From Fusarium oxysporum f. sp. lycopersici 4287 (Eukaryota > Ascomycota > Sordariomycetes > Hypocreales > Nectriaceae): a DNA stretch of 64,000 nt. Below, in pieces: positions 1-10,600 of this stretch. The DNA lies in the NCBI RefSeq assembly GCF_000149955.1, contig NC_030995.1, forward strand, positions 1,798,001 to 1,862,000. The letters are read 5' to 3'. Made by a program: the position numbers and the translations under genes. Each line of letters starts with the position of its first letter. The stretch's first letter is position 1. Below the pieces are notes generated by a model. It made no database searches. It was not told the origin of the DNA and saw nothing but the letters and a program-made list of their open reading frames with translations.

Positions 1-1234
1 ACCGTATGGACGCTCTCCCTAACAGCACTGCAAAGACCGAGCTGTGCCCTCAGGTTGTCTTTGGTTGTGGATTTGCTAGCTGCAAGGACCGTGTCTTTGA
101 GGCTTCGTCCAACGACCAGGCTTCATCTAGCCGCGACAAGTACTTTGAGCATATCGCTAAGCACTTTGAGGATGGCTTTGATGTGAACAACTGGGAGTAC
201 AAGGTTCAAGTGCACAATCTCATGCGTCAGCCAAGGTCAAGTCTGTCTTCAAAACTTGCATCTGGCCCAAGGAGAAGAGAATGCAACTCACATGGCGCCC
301 TCGCTCCTCCGGTGATCTCAAGCGTATGCTTGAGGCCCGTCATCTCGGTGAGGATATCTCGACACTTGTGCGTCTTGCTTTCATCCTGGGCACATCGCCT
401 TTCACCAGTCCTACTACACCACCACCAAGCGAGATTGACTTGCAGTTCTCTCTGCCCTTCCGATCTCAATGCTTGATGGACACAGTTGGCCATGCCGATG
501 GTGCTCAATCCACGGCGGCCGAGACCAGTGAGACCAACACACCCATGGTCACTGTGACGAAGCAGGCTCCTCAAACACCGGAGGCACCTTCGTTCCCTGC
601 CCGACGCATCAAGCAGGAGACTCGACCCACGACACCAATGGACGGTCTTCCTGAGCCTATGGTTCACGATGATCTCACTGCTGGCCCTCATCCTGGAACA
701 CCGTTCCCCATTCCTAACGAGCATGTCTGGCCAGTGGACGCACCCAAGTTTGCTCCTGACCAGATGAACACCTTTGCTGATGCTTCCATGACCTACATCC
801 TGCCTGGTCAAGAGCTTCCTCAGCAACAATGGGACATGACTGGCATGCAACAGCACTTCCCCCAACAAGACACTGTCATGTCCAACGTCTACATGCCTCC
901 CCAACAACCTGTAGCTGCTCGCCCTGCTACACCTATTCCTTCAAAGCGACCTGGATCTTGGGGCAAGAGACTAAGCCTTGAGAACTTGCGTCCTAAGAAG
1001 AAGACAAGCGTGTATGGAAGCCCTGCTTCCGAGCACGAGGCTGTCCCTCCTGTGCCAGCCATGTATGCCGAGATGATTCCCACGTCTATGCCAGCGGGTT
1101 ACGAACTGCCAATGCGAATGGGCCACCACCAACAAGGGTACACATCAAACCCTGGCTTTATGCCCCAGGCTCAACAGCAACAGTTCGGCTCACCCACGAC
1201 ATTTTACTTGGATGACGGGGACATGAGACTATAA
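1..1234 (+). CDS. C2H2-finger-like fungal regulator, 5'-truncated, apparent frameshift
   Basis: The gene runs in from the left edge and ends with a TAA-type stop at 1234. The first segment carries a zinc-finger-like C-x(n)-C...H-x3-H arrangement (cysteines in CPQVVFGCGFASC, then FEHIAKHFE). The second has a conserved-looking block (KTCIWPKEKR, WRPRSSGDLKRMLEARHLGED), then a long Pro/Gln/Met-rich tail of the kind seen in fungal transcription regulators. The first segment is in frame 3 and the rest in frame 2. The switch is needed near 230-236 (CAGCCAAGG), where one extra base would join the two halves. No GT-AG intron fits. Either a sequencing error or a real -1 lesion explains this. DNA binding and a nuclear role are inferred from the finger-like pattern only; the target is unknown. 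Confidence 0.6.
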
Positions 1235-3530
1235 GGCGTTTTTAATCTCGGAACGGAAAAGCATTCTTTGAGCATCATGATTTCATTTATTCTCTTTTTC
1301 TCAAGCTCTGCATTACCATATATCTGTACTAATAATCACCCCTGAAGAGGAGGACGAGGAACATAACGACAGGATACCCATCCTCCACTATCTGACGAAC
1401 TTTCTCTTGTTACACATTTCCTTTTTGTCTGTCCTGGATATACCAGGACAACCACATACCTATTTCTTTTTTTGTCTTTTCTTGAGTGTCATTGTTAGTC
1501 ATTTGTTTGCTTTGAGATACCACGGTGTTGAAGAAGGATGGAATGAGATGAGACGGGAAACCAAAGTCATGGAACGCTGCATAGGGCACAGAATTGTTTA
1601 ACTGCAGCATGTTTTTGTTTTCTCTCTGTTGAATATTGCATCTTTCGGGCGGTTTTATGCGTGGATTACTATACCGGGATTGGCAGATACCCTTGTGTGA
1701 GGCCAGCAAGCAATTGAGGATATTTGCTCTGGCGGGATACATATGAATAGATAGGGAAGGAAGCATGTCAGCAAGATATATGAATTAATAGAATCTTGGA
1801 GAATATCTTTTGTGTCGTTCGCATGAGTGAAGTCTTGGGCTGTATTGACTGGCCACACAACCAAACAATATCTTGCTATCTGTACTTGAGTGTATGGCCG
1901 TGCTTGTGCCTCGCTGAAACTCATGTACTGTGTCGATTCAATGTTGCAATCATGCCTTGATGTTAAATCATACCACTGTTAATGGCATGCGTGTCCCGGG
2001 ATAACTGAACTGAGAATTATGATGGACAGCTGTCCATTTCCATGTAACAGTCTCAACAGATAGGCTTTATACATAAAATTGTGATTAGAACAAAGCGGCT
2101 GAAGCAACACTTGATGCCGCTTCCCACAACGGAGCACCCTCGACATGGGAGGCAGATCTTGGCCGTATCTTAGTCCAAGGTGCTTATGGTATATGTCATT
2201 CCGCGCGAAATAAAGAATGGGAAGTCTGATACAGGCCAGAACTTAATGACCTGGAGTTTGGTGTCAGCCTACATGTTATCTACTCACATATGGTGATCGC
2301 CTCCTGAAGTGACTGACAGCATGATGCTCCTCTACGATAAGCAAGAAAACTTGAGACCTCTATCCTAAGGGGTGAAAAGACTTAGGTAAATTTAGTATAG
2401 ACTTAGTGGGACTTTAGATGAGTTATGTCCAGTATGCTAGCTTGATGTCAGAAAGTTTCATCGTCCCATGAATCTCCCGAAGTTCCTGTGAAGATGATGG
2501 AAGGCCAAAACTGCGCCGATAAAGAAGATGATACCCCCAGAGGAAAAAATTGAGGTTTAAAAACCCACAGGTATCTTGAGAATAAACTTTGTATGAGAAA
2601 TGGTGATATACTGGCCGAGTGACAGTTGCCGGGGTCAAGGTATATTAGCGAGGCGGGAGCATCGTGAAAATAACAGGGCAATTAACAGTAAAGTCACAGA
2701 TCAGTGACAAAGGAAAGAAGTCGCAGTGAACTTCGTCACTCCAAAGCCTTTCTTTTCTTGAGGGGCTGTAAGGTGGCAGAATTACGGTTTTGTTTGTGAG
2801 TCACAGCAGTCTCAAGGCGTGGCTCAGCAGAGGGACAGCGTTCGTGACCATGAACTCTGGTGATGAACCACAGGCTATATCTATGGAAAAATAAGAATGT
2901 GGTAAAAATACAGTGCAATATTCTGTCGGAGATGTCGCCTTTCGTTGTGCTGTTTGGACTGGCTGATTGGCATCGCGACCCTTGACATCCAACGGGTGGT
3001 GGTGGGAGCGAGATAAGAAGCCTCTGACGACCCTAGAGGTTGCGATATGAGCAGAAAGCAGTCTACAGATTGGTTAAAAGGTCTGAAAATATACAGAATT
3101 CAGATAGAACGAAAGGGAGGTCACGGGTGAATGGTATTCGCAGTACGCCTTGAAGCATCCAAAGTGCGAAGAGCCAAGGTTGAGTGACAGTAGACTCGAG
3201 CCTTCGAGCAAAATGCAAAGGCGGAGTCCCATGTCAAATGGGATCATTTTGGAGAATTGGTGACCGAGTCACACAGTCGTCGTCGTTGAGGGATGCTGTG
3301 GATAGGAACACCAAGGCAAGAGATCATCCATGCAATGTCGATCACGATGCAGAGACAGACAGAACATTTCACAGTTTGCTAGAGGCATGACCTATGGTAG
3401 AATAACCCAAAAAACAACAAAATCTGGCATGAAAGCGTGCTGTGTTTGTTCCTGGGACTGAGTTCACGTGAATGGTGTGCCTACTTATACTGGTTCAAAA
3501 CGCAGCCTTTCACCAGCAAAGCTCAAGCAA
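1235..3530. other. Intergenic stretch, no supported gene
   Basis: This holds the 3' flank of the left-edge gene and then about 2 kb in which only short frames without splice support or recognisable motifs occur. I see no repeat or RNA gene here. Confidence 0.5.
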
Positions 3531-3655
3531 AGCAGCTTGGCGCAGTGGAAGCGCGGTATGTTTCTTCTCCACTATATGACTCAATAACAGAGTACTAACA
3601 TATCCCAGCCGGGCTCATAACCCGGAGGTCACTGGATCGAAACCAGTAGCTGCTA
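3531..3655 (+). tRNA. Initiator tRNA-Met (CAU) with a spliceosomal-type intron
   Basis: Exon 1 (3531-3555) gives the 5' acceptor strand AGCAGCT, TG, the D arm GCGC-AGTGGAA-GCGC and G26. Exon 2 (3609-3655) gives the anticodon arm CCGGG-CTCATAA-CCCGG, the variable loop AGGTC, the T arm ACTGG-ATCGAAA-CCAGT, the 3' acceptor strand AGCTGCT and discriminator A. The acceptor pairs perfectly, and the ATCGAAA T loop is the eukaryotic initiator hallmark. Removing 3556-3608 leaves exactly 72 nt, the size of yeast initiator tRNA. An A box (TGGCGCAGTGG) and a B box (GGATCGAAACC) are present, and a T6 Pol III terminator follows at 3667-3672. The interruption lies between positions 26 and 27, not at the canonical 37/38 site. 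Confidence 0.9.
3556..3608 (+). other. Spliceosomal-like intron inside the initiator tRNA gene
   Basis: The 53-nt segment begins GTATGT, contains the exact branch consensus TACTAAC (3593-3599; branch A 3598, ten bases before the end) and ends CCCAG. These match this organism's mRNA introns. No bulge-helix-bulge with the flanking stems is apparent. Splicing by the spliceosome is an inference from these motifs. Confidence 0.8.
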
Positions 3656-3666
3656 TGAAGCATTTC

Positions 3667-3672
3667 TTTTTT
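3667..3672 (+). terminator. Pol III terminator of tRNA-Met
   Basis: A run of six T lies 11 bases beyond the mature tRNA 3' end. Confidence 0.8.
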
Positions 3673-4463
3673 GCACTTTCTTTGTCCAGAGTTTTCGATT
3701 GCTGGTTGATGGGCAAAACTAGAGCCGGGCTGTTTTTGGCTGTGAAACCCCTGGTTGGCATCTTTTATTTTTCGAGAACCATGGAGCACGAGCGGAATTC
3801 CCGAGCACTTTAATGGGGGCTCCTAACACGGCTGATTCCACGATATGAGTTCTTGATATCCCAAATCGATCTTGTGTGCCGGATTCGGCACGGCGCAAGA
3901 AGCGAAGTGGATCCCCGGCGCCGGAATGGATAGCAGAGAGCCAGCCCAGCATGGTGATCCAACCTTGCATTTGCCTGCAATAGCTTGTGAATATAAGCTT
4001 GGTAATAGTCTAGGTAATCTCTCTCCTTGATCAAGTGCTATAAATTACAAACTGGTAAATTTCCAGGCTTTCCCTGAAAGCGTCTTGGAACTTCAATTGA
4101 CAACTCCACAGAAGTATGTTGACAAGGAAAAAGAATGTTGCTTATCGATGCGCCAACTGCCCCATCTGTTATCCCTAGCTGCTGAGAACGTCAGGTCAAG
4201 CAGATAAAATCTCCATTCGAGTGACCATGTTCCCCGACTTATTTATTAACAGTCTCGCTCCTCAGAGTGTTGGACAGGTGTCACGTGGCCCGAAACAATG
4301 AGTGGAGTCAAGTGTCCATCTTTGCCCCACCCACTCTATATGTTCTCCAGACTTCATATGCTTACAACTCCATCAAAACGCATTGGATCGACATGAAAAA
4401 TATCTCAATCGATTCTCCTTGACGAGGAGCATAATTACAAAACGTCAAAAGGATCAAAAAAAC

Positions 4464-4549
4464 CTCCCACGACGAGACTCGAACTCGTAACTTTCAGATT
4501 TCAATGTTTTGTAAAAGTCTGACACGCTAACCAATTGCGTCACGCGGGA
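4464..4549 (-). tRNA. tRNA-Lys (UUU) with a short canonical intron
   Basis: Read on the minus strand: acceptor TCCCGCG pairs with CGTGGGA (one G-T), the D arm is ACGC...GCGT, the anticodon stem TCAGA/TCTGA, the T arm ACGAG-TTCGAGT-CTCGT, and the discriminator G. The anticodon loop reads CTTTTA, then about 12 nt, then A, so a UUU anticodon with an intron at the usual 37/38 position gives a 74-nt mature body. Seven T residues (complement of 4456-4462) follow as a Pol III terminator. The intron borders could shift by a base or two. Confidence 0.85.
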
Positions 4550-4962
4550 TTTGACTGGTTGGAAGAATGCACCCCATAATTTGGATTCTATTCGCAGTTG
4601 CGGCAGGTGCGTGCAGCATTGCAGCTTCCTCTTTTGGTCCTTCCACGTTGTCCGCAGATAACACTCTCTTGATTGAGGCTTTAGAGCTTCTGTACTGGCT
4701 CTTTACTCGCACTTGTCTCACTGAAGCCACTTCTTTCTCACAGTACCTTGGTATGGTGTAGCATCGGCTTGGCGGTCTAGAAGCATGTTGGATAGACGCC
4801 AACTCCAATGAGATAACGCTGTACACCCTTGCGCCGTCGACAAGGGCTTGTAGGATCCGACTAGACAAAAGGTCCTTGAATTCTCCCGAGACTACGTGGC
4901 CCTCTGAATACTGATCTCACATTCAACCTTTCTCCCATTATCGTAATTTGAGTTCTCGAACA

Positions 4963-5698
4963 ATGTCGGGCTATCAGCTTCAGTCGCCATGCCGCGTGGA
5001 GGACGGCCTACTCATTGCGCAGAGCCAGGTCTCAGCCTTCTTTGAAGAAGCATGGTGGAGATTATCATGGACTGACAGAACTCGCGAATCCTTGATCCAG
5101 AGTATCGCAGATCGAAGCCCCAAGAACTTGCTCACCAACAGAGAAGTCCGGAGGCATCAAAAGATAGTTCATCTCCAAACCGGAGACATTATTGGGTACG
5201 CACGGTGGATCCTCCCCGAGTCTCACAAAGACGCTTGGCTTGAAGCGCAAACGCCGGATGTAAGCGATGAGCAGAGGGAAGTTTTTGCAAAGCGTCATGC
5301 GGAAACCGACTGGAATCCGCGTGAGGATAACGATAAATTGGATGATCATATCGACGGTTGGAGAGAGAAGCACAAACAGGAAAGGGACATGGGTAAGAGC
5401 CATGAAGAGCCTGTTCCATCGACCTGGTTAAACCTGACGCCCAATAGAATTACACTACCTCTGCGTTCATCCAGATCATCAACAAAAAGGACTAGCCAGT
5501 TTACTCGTCAACTCAGGTCTCGATGAAGCCAAGAAGTTAGGCCTTGATGTTATCATCGTGGCCATGGGTCGACGAGCCCTGGGTCTCTACTTGAAGCATG
5601 GGTTTGAGCTGCTCGAGGAGAAGAGCCAGAGTATGAGTTACTTCGGGGTTGATAAACTTTACGAGACCTTTTACTTGAGAAAGAAAGCTGAAAAGTGA
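4963..5698 (+). CDS. GNAT-family N-acetyltransferase
   Basis: Two exons, 4963-5392 and 5448-5698, encode 226 aa. The 55-nt intron has a GTAAGA donor, a CTGAC branch and a TAG acceptor, and it restores the frame exactly. The C-terminal half carries the GNAT acetyl-CoA motif A (LCVHPDHQQKGLASLLV, with the Q/R-x-x-G-x-A pyrophosphate loop as QQKGLA), followed by a motif-B-like strand (VAMGRRALGLYLKHGFELLE). The N-terminal half (YARWILPES) fits the usual beta strands of fungal GNAT proteins. The first ATG at 4963 is used; frame upstream of it lacks an ATG. It probably transfers acetyl from acetyl-CoA to an unidentified amine in the cytosol. Confidence 0.85.
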
Positions 5699-5932
5699 TG
5701 GCAGGAAGCTCGTGGACCGTCTTTAACTACATCTCAACGACTCCTCCTGCTCAAAGAACCAACAGACGTTCAGTGGCTCGCCCTGTCATTTGTTGGTCCA
5801 GCGGGGACTAGTTGAGATTGATACGGCTATTTCTATAAACTAATGCACGTCTTTTCTTGGCACTCGCTGAATACTGTATCTCATATATACATGGCTTGAT
5901 ACTAGTAGACCCAACTCTATGTCTACGTATTC

Positions 5933-6367
5933 CTATAGCTTGGACTTGATCTTTCCAGCAAGTTCCTTCACCTCACTAGTGAATCGATACACAATATTAT
6001 CAAAGCTATCCTCGGGGAAAACGTAAAGCCAGCTCAGCTCGTTGTCGCTGCAGAACACTCCATGCTCTGCATCTCCTGGTATCCAAACAAGATTATTCTT
6101 GGAAACTGGGTATCTTTCTCCTTCAACTTGAACTTCTCCAGACCCAGATAGAATGTAGTAGAGCTCTGCTTGCTTGTGGCGATGCAGTGCTAAAGTTCCT
6201 TGAGGAGGACATGTCGCAATGCCTCCAGTAAGTGAAGTAGTTTTTGTTCCTGGTGAAGACAAGAGAGTGTGCCAGGTTGCGTTTCCTCGTTCCTTCTCAG
6301 CAAACGAAGATGGCGTATTTTGCGACTGGGCACCAACGTCAATGATCAGCGGCTTATGGGAAGACAT
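5933..6367 (-). CDS. Small cupin-fold protein
   Basis: 144 aa, no intron. The central single cupin domain shows motif 1 with metal ligands H-R-H-x4-E (GTLALHRHKQAELYYILSG) and motif 2 (NLVWIPGDAEHGVFC) with the last histidine. The set H, H, E, H is what cupin_2 proteins use to hold a divalent metal. The start at 6367 is preferred because the 34 upstream in-frame residues are hydrophobic, irregular and not cupin-like. There is no signal peptide in this version, so a cytosolic metalloenzyme or sugar/small-molecule-binding role is likely; the substrate cannot be read from the sequence. Confidence 0.85.
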   Translation of the reverse strand: MSSHKPLIIDVGAQSQNTPSSFAEKERGNATWHTLLSSPGTKTTSLTGGIATCPPQGTLALHRHKQAELYYILSGSGEVQVEGERYPVSKNNLVWIPGDAEHGVFCSDNELSWLYVFPEDSFDNIVYRFTSEVKELAGKIKSKL

Positions 6368-7376
6368 GTCAAGGATGGCAGCAACCAGCCAATCGATGCA
6401 GCGAAAGAAACAATGAGAAGGTGGGATAATATAAACAATGTTATGCGCAGAGAGGCCCAGGAATTTCAATGGGGAGACGACTTCTTATAGCTCAATGTCT
6501 GATACCAGGCCCAACATTGTATCTCAAACTTGAGACAGGGTTGACGACGCCTTACACACATCATCTGACGCAAACAGAGAAACTACACGTTCCGATAACC
6601 ATAAAGGGTAAACATACACGATCTGTCTGCCGAAAGTCTCCAGAATTATATGTGATAATGATGGACGAGCCACATCATTGAGGGGTTCGCACCAATAAAC
6701 GTCAACTAAGTTGTTGTGACATATGCACTAGACTCGGAACTGATCTAGGAGATCAAGTCTTGCATTAGCTAATGATTAGGGTTGCGAGATAGTTTTCTTG
6801 GCTTGATAAATGTTTATCTTCGCTCGCAGAGATTGGTATTCTCACAAATAAGCTACTGGACGCTGTAGATGGGTGAGTCATCAACTTTGACGAAATGATA
6901 AGCTTCCAGATGAGGCTTGGACCTATTAAGTGGTGGCGTAAGTAGTCGAATCGTAAAGTTAAATGAATGAGCCAATGGTTCAACTGCATAGTGTTTGTAA
7001 AGTAGGAACGTAGGCAGTTGCAAACTGCTGAGATTTGTTTCACGCCCTACACACGACCTTGGAGCTGGCCACAAGATTCTCGAGATGCAGCAACTCCCCA
7101 TATCTGTCTTGGCCAAAAGAGATATTTATCAAGTGCAAGATAGCTTAAACCACAAGTATGAAGGGAAGGAATTAGGGAAGAGGTCCTCTTGAGCTTTGAT
7201 TGTCATGGGACTCGATTCAGTTGATTACCTGGCCAAGCTAACAGCACCACCAGCCCAAATTCTCCAGTCCCAGACCAAAAGCAAAAAAACAGAATTCTCA
7301 TTTTGAATGGACTGTTCTGGCTTTTGGTTTCTTCAGTTCAAGTCGTCTAATACGGGCAAGGCTTGCGTAGGATTAA
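6368..7376. other. Intergenic region with no gene seen
   Basis: About 1 kb between the cupin gene and the retrotransposon. Only short unconvincing frames occur. Confidence 0.5.
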
Positions 7377-7381
7377 ATTTC
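7377..7381. repeat. Target-site duplication ATTTC (left copy)
   Basis: ATTTC directly abuts the left LTR and is repeated at 12577-12581 directly after the right LTR. This is the 5-bp duplication expected of Ty1/copia integration. Confidence 0.9.
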
Positions 7382-7587
7382 TGTCAGATATTAAGGTGAA
7401 TCGTGTATATTTCTTGATTCTTTCGCAATCGAAGGACCATTGAGACCTTATATCTTTGACTGGTTCCTTCTAGGACTTGAGTCCTAGAAAGTCCTAGATG
7501 AAAGTCCTACGATCTAAGTTTAGGGCGTCAAACTTTAATCCTGAACCTTAATCCTGAAGTTGAGGGTGAACCCTCCAACATTCAACA
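7382..7587 (-). repeat. 3' LTR of the copia element
   Basis: 206 bp, matching 12371-12576 along its whole length by eye. It contains short internal repeats around CTAGGACTT / CCTAGAAAGTCCTAG, which can form a small hairpin. Confidence 0.95.
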
Positions 7588-7600
7588 CACCCCCTCAGGC
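7588..7600 (-). other. Polypurine tract
   Basis: On the minus strand CTGAGGGGGTG abuts the 3' LTR. This is the expected plus-strand priming site for the element. Confidence 0.75.
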
Positions 7601-10600
7601 TCAATAGGTCCCAGTTGAGCCTGCATTTCCTAGGCAGTCTTCTATCCTCTGGAGCCTTGCTTCTATTCCTTCTTGCTTCCGGCTCTGCTGTTGTCTTTCC
7701 TGAATATCTTCCAGGCCAAGTTGATAGAGGAAGCGGTTCCATCTGCCTGCCGGCAGGGCCTTTGTTAATCCGTCTGCGATCATATCCGTTGATTTGGTGT
7801 ATTTGACTTGAATTCTCCCTTCTTGGACCTCCTGTCTCAGCCAGTGGTTGTGAATATCCACGTGCCGCAACTTAGTCTTCAAAGTAGCGATTTCGGCGGT
7901 CACAAGGTTGATAGTTTGAGTATTGTCGCAGTCGATACGGATAGTCGGATCATCCATCTGAACTGTAAGCTCTTTCAACAGCCGACTCACATAGAGGGAT
8001 TCCTTAGCAGCCTGTGCCAGGGCTAGGAGCTCTGCCTCTGTTGTGGATGTGGTGACTGTGTCCTGCTTGCTAGCTCTCCAGCCGATCAACCCGTCGAATA
8101 GTCGGATAGTGTACGCTTGGGAGCTTTTCCGATCAAGGGTGTTATCGGCAAAAGAAGCGTCACTAGCAACTGTAAGACCTCCGGGCCCTCCGAATCGTAG
8201 GGCTCGGTGCCTTGTGTGTGAGAGGTAGTGGATAACGCGGTCGGCGGCGTCTTGGTGTTCTTGGCCAGGGTTGACAAGAAATCGGGCCAGCCTGGAGGCG
8301 GCGAAAGCTATGTCAGGCCGGGTGTTAACGGCGATATAGAGGATCGAGCCGACTTTACGTTGATATCGTTGAAGTTCTGCCGGGGTTGCTAGTCCTGTTT
8401 GAGGTCGTAGCTCTGTTTGAGTCATTGGTACTGTAGATGTTCCCTTGTTAGCTAGATTTGCGATTTTGTCAATGTAGGCTGTTTGAGATAGCCAAATCTT
8501 CCTTGCAGGTCGGTCCCGTATGACTTCCATTCCTAGGAACCATTGCACGGGGTCTCCGCCTGTTAGTTTGTATTTTGATCCAAGCTGTCTAGTCAATTCA
8601 TCGGCCTTGTCTTTCCGGGCCTTCCTGTAAGCGATGATAACATCGTCAACGTAAAAGAAGAAGAGGACTCCTTCCTTCTTGAAACAACAAGGTTCGTGAG
8701 GAATCTGTGTGTAGCCTAACTCTAGGAGGGTCTTCGAGAGTTCTTTCTGCCATAGCAAGGGAGAGGCTCGTAGTCCGTACAGGGCCTTGTTGAGCTTCAG
8801 GATAGTTGCTGTTTTCTTATACCCCGGGGCCATGTGCATGAAAATATCCTGGTCAATTGGGGCGTTTACGAAGGCGTTGACCACATCGTATTGGACCATC
8901 TCTAGGTCAAATCTGGCCGCAATGGCTATCAGGGTCCGGAAAGACCTTCCGGCTAGGGTAGCTGCATATGTTTCTTGCAACCTTCCCTTAGCTTGTTGGT
9001 CTCCTCTGACCACTAGCCGTGCCTTGCATTTCTGAAATCGGCCGTGTTTATCGAACTTGTAAACGTATACCCACATACAACCAAGGACTTGTTGGTCAAC
9101 GGCGCAAGCGTCTTTCTTTCGAATCTCAGTCCAGGACCTCATTTCCTTGTGACTCTGAAGGTGGCTTTCTTCAGCCTCTTGAAAGAGCATTCCAAAAGGG
9201 TGATGCTTTAGGTCTTGATGTTTCGTCGGGGGCGGCGGTAGAGAGTTTCGATGCATTTTCACCCCTTGTCGGAGCTTCCGTTCAATTGAGGTCTGGAGAG
9301 GGGACTTTGTTCCGGCTAGGAAGGCTGCTTGCCACGAGACTGTTTTGTTTCCTTCGTCTGATAAGACCCTGGAGCTGTGCGCTAGTAGCGCTGACAGTGG
9401 TGTGACTGGAGGTGTTAGAAGGATATCAGAGTCTTCTGACTGTTTAAGGCCGTTTTCTAGGGCAGTCGCCACGATGCAGTCTTCTGTTTCGTCTGTAATA
9501 GGGCTGCTTTCGTCTGCTAGGGTGGTTGTTGGAAGGACCACTTCAATACAGTCTTCAACCTGTTCGGCTTGTTCGTTGTCGTCTTGTTCCGGCAGGGAGG
9601 ATCCTTGTACGAACTTGGCAACTTCTTCTAGGTCAGCTTCGAGTAGTTCATCTTTGAAGCTTTCCCAGTCTCCGTTGCAGCCTTCGTCTTCATTAAATAT
9701 GACGTCTCGAGTATTGACTATCCGGTTGATCGTGGGGATCCAGATCCTATAGATATTTGAGGACCTATATCCCACTAGGAAGCCGATCCAACCTTTGGGC
9801 TTAAGCCGCATCTTGCGATTGACCTTCTGCTGGGCATCTGAGGTCATTGCATAGGCCTTGCAGCCAAATGCCCGTAGGTGTGTTTGATCCGGCTGTTTCT
9901 TCGGCTGTGGAATCCCTGCTGCTTTGGCTGATGCTGTATGCAGTTGATCATATGGCGTTTTCCAGCCTGATGCGTAGTTCGGCGTTCGGTTGTACAGATA
10001 AACTGCTGTCCTTCCAATTTCTGGCCACAGCTGGTGAGGAAGCTTTGCGCCTGTTCGCATAGCCCTTTCCTTGTCCTTGACTACACCCCCTGAGCGTTCG
10101 GCACCCCCATTCTGGGCTTGTGTGTATGGGGCCGAGGGCTCGATGATGATAGCTCTATTCCTCAGGAAGTCTCCGATTTTCGGCTTGATCTCCGTGATCT
10201 CGTTATCGCATTCGATGACTTTGACCTTGAGGCCGTGTTGGACTTCCAGATGACTTAGGAAGGATTTGAAAGCGGTGATAACAGCTTCTGTCGTCCGGGC
10301 TGTGAGGTAGTAATCCCAGATGTAACCCGTAGCTCGGCAGGTTAACAACATCTGTGAGGTATAGCCGCCTATGCCTTCTTGGTAGTCATGGAAGTCAATA
10401 GCGATACGCTCGCCGGCCTTCTGATCGGATTGTCTTGGGGCTCGTCTGATTTGTCTCTTGATCTTCGATATGCCACAGGCGTCGCATTCAACAGTGGCTG
10501 GTCCTCGTATTCGCACCCCTTGAGAGGCCGAGATAAGATGTTCCAGAGCTTGTGGTCCCGGGTGCCCTAGGCGACTGTGCCATCGGATAGCTTCTCCCGT

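Noticed and set aside
227..907. 226-aa minus-strand frame
   Set aside because: It is the antisense of the C2H2-type gene; composition is that of a shadow frame and no motif is present.
3556..3608. Archaeal-style or endonuclease tRNA intron explanation
   Set aside because: The borders do not form a bulge-helix-bulge with the flanking stems, while donor, branch and acceptor match spliceosomal consensus.
4567..4761. 64-aa plus-strand frame with a signal-peptide-like start
   Set aside because: No homology pattern, no splice or promoter support, and it starts right beside the tRNA-Lys gene; chance is likely.
6219..6490. Plus-strand frames over the cupin gene
   Set aside because: Antisense of the cupin coding region.
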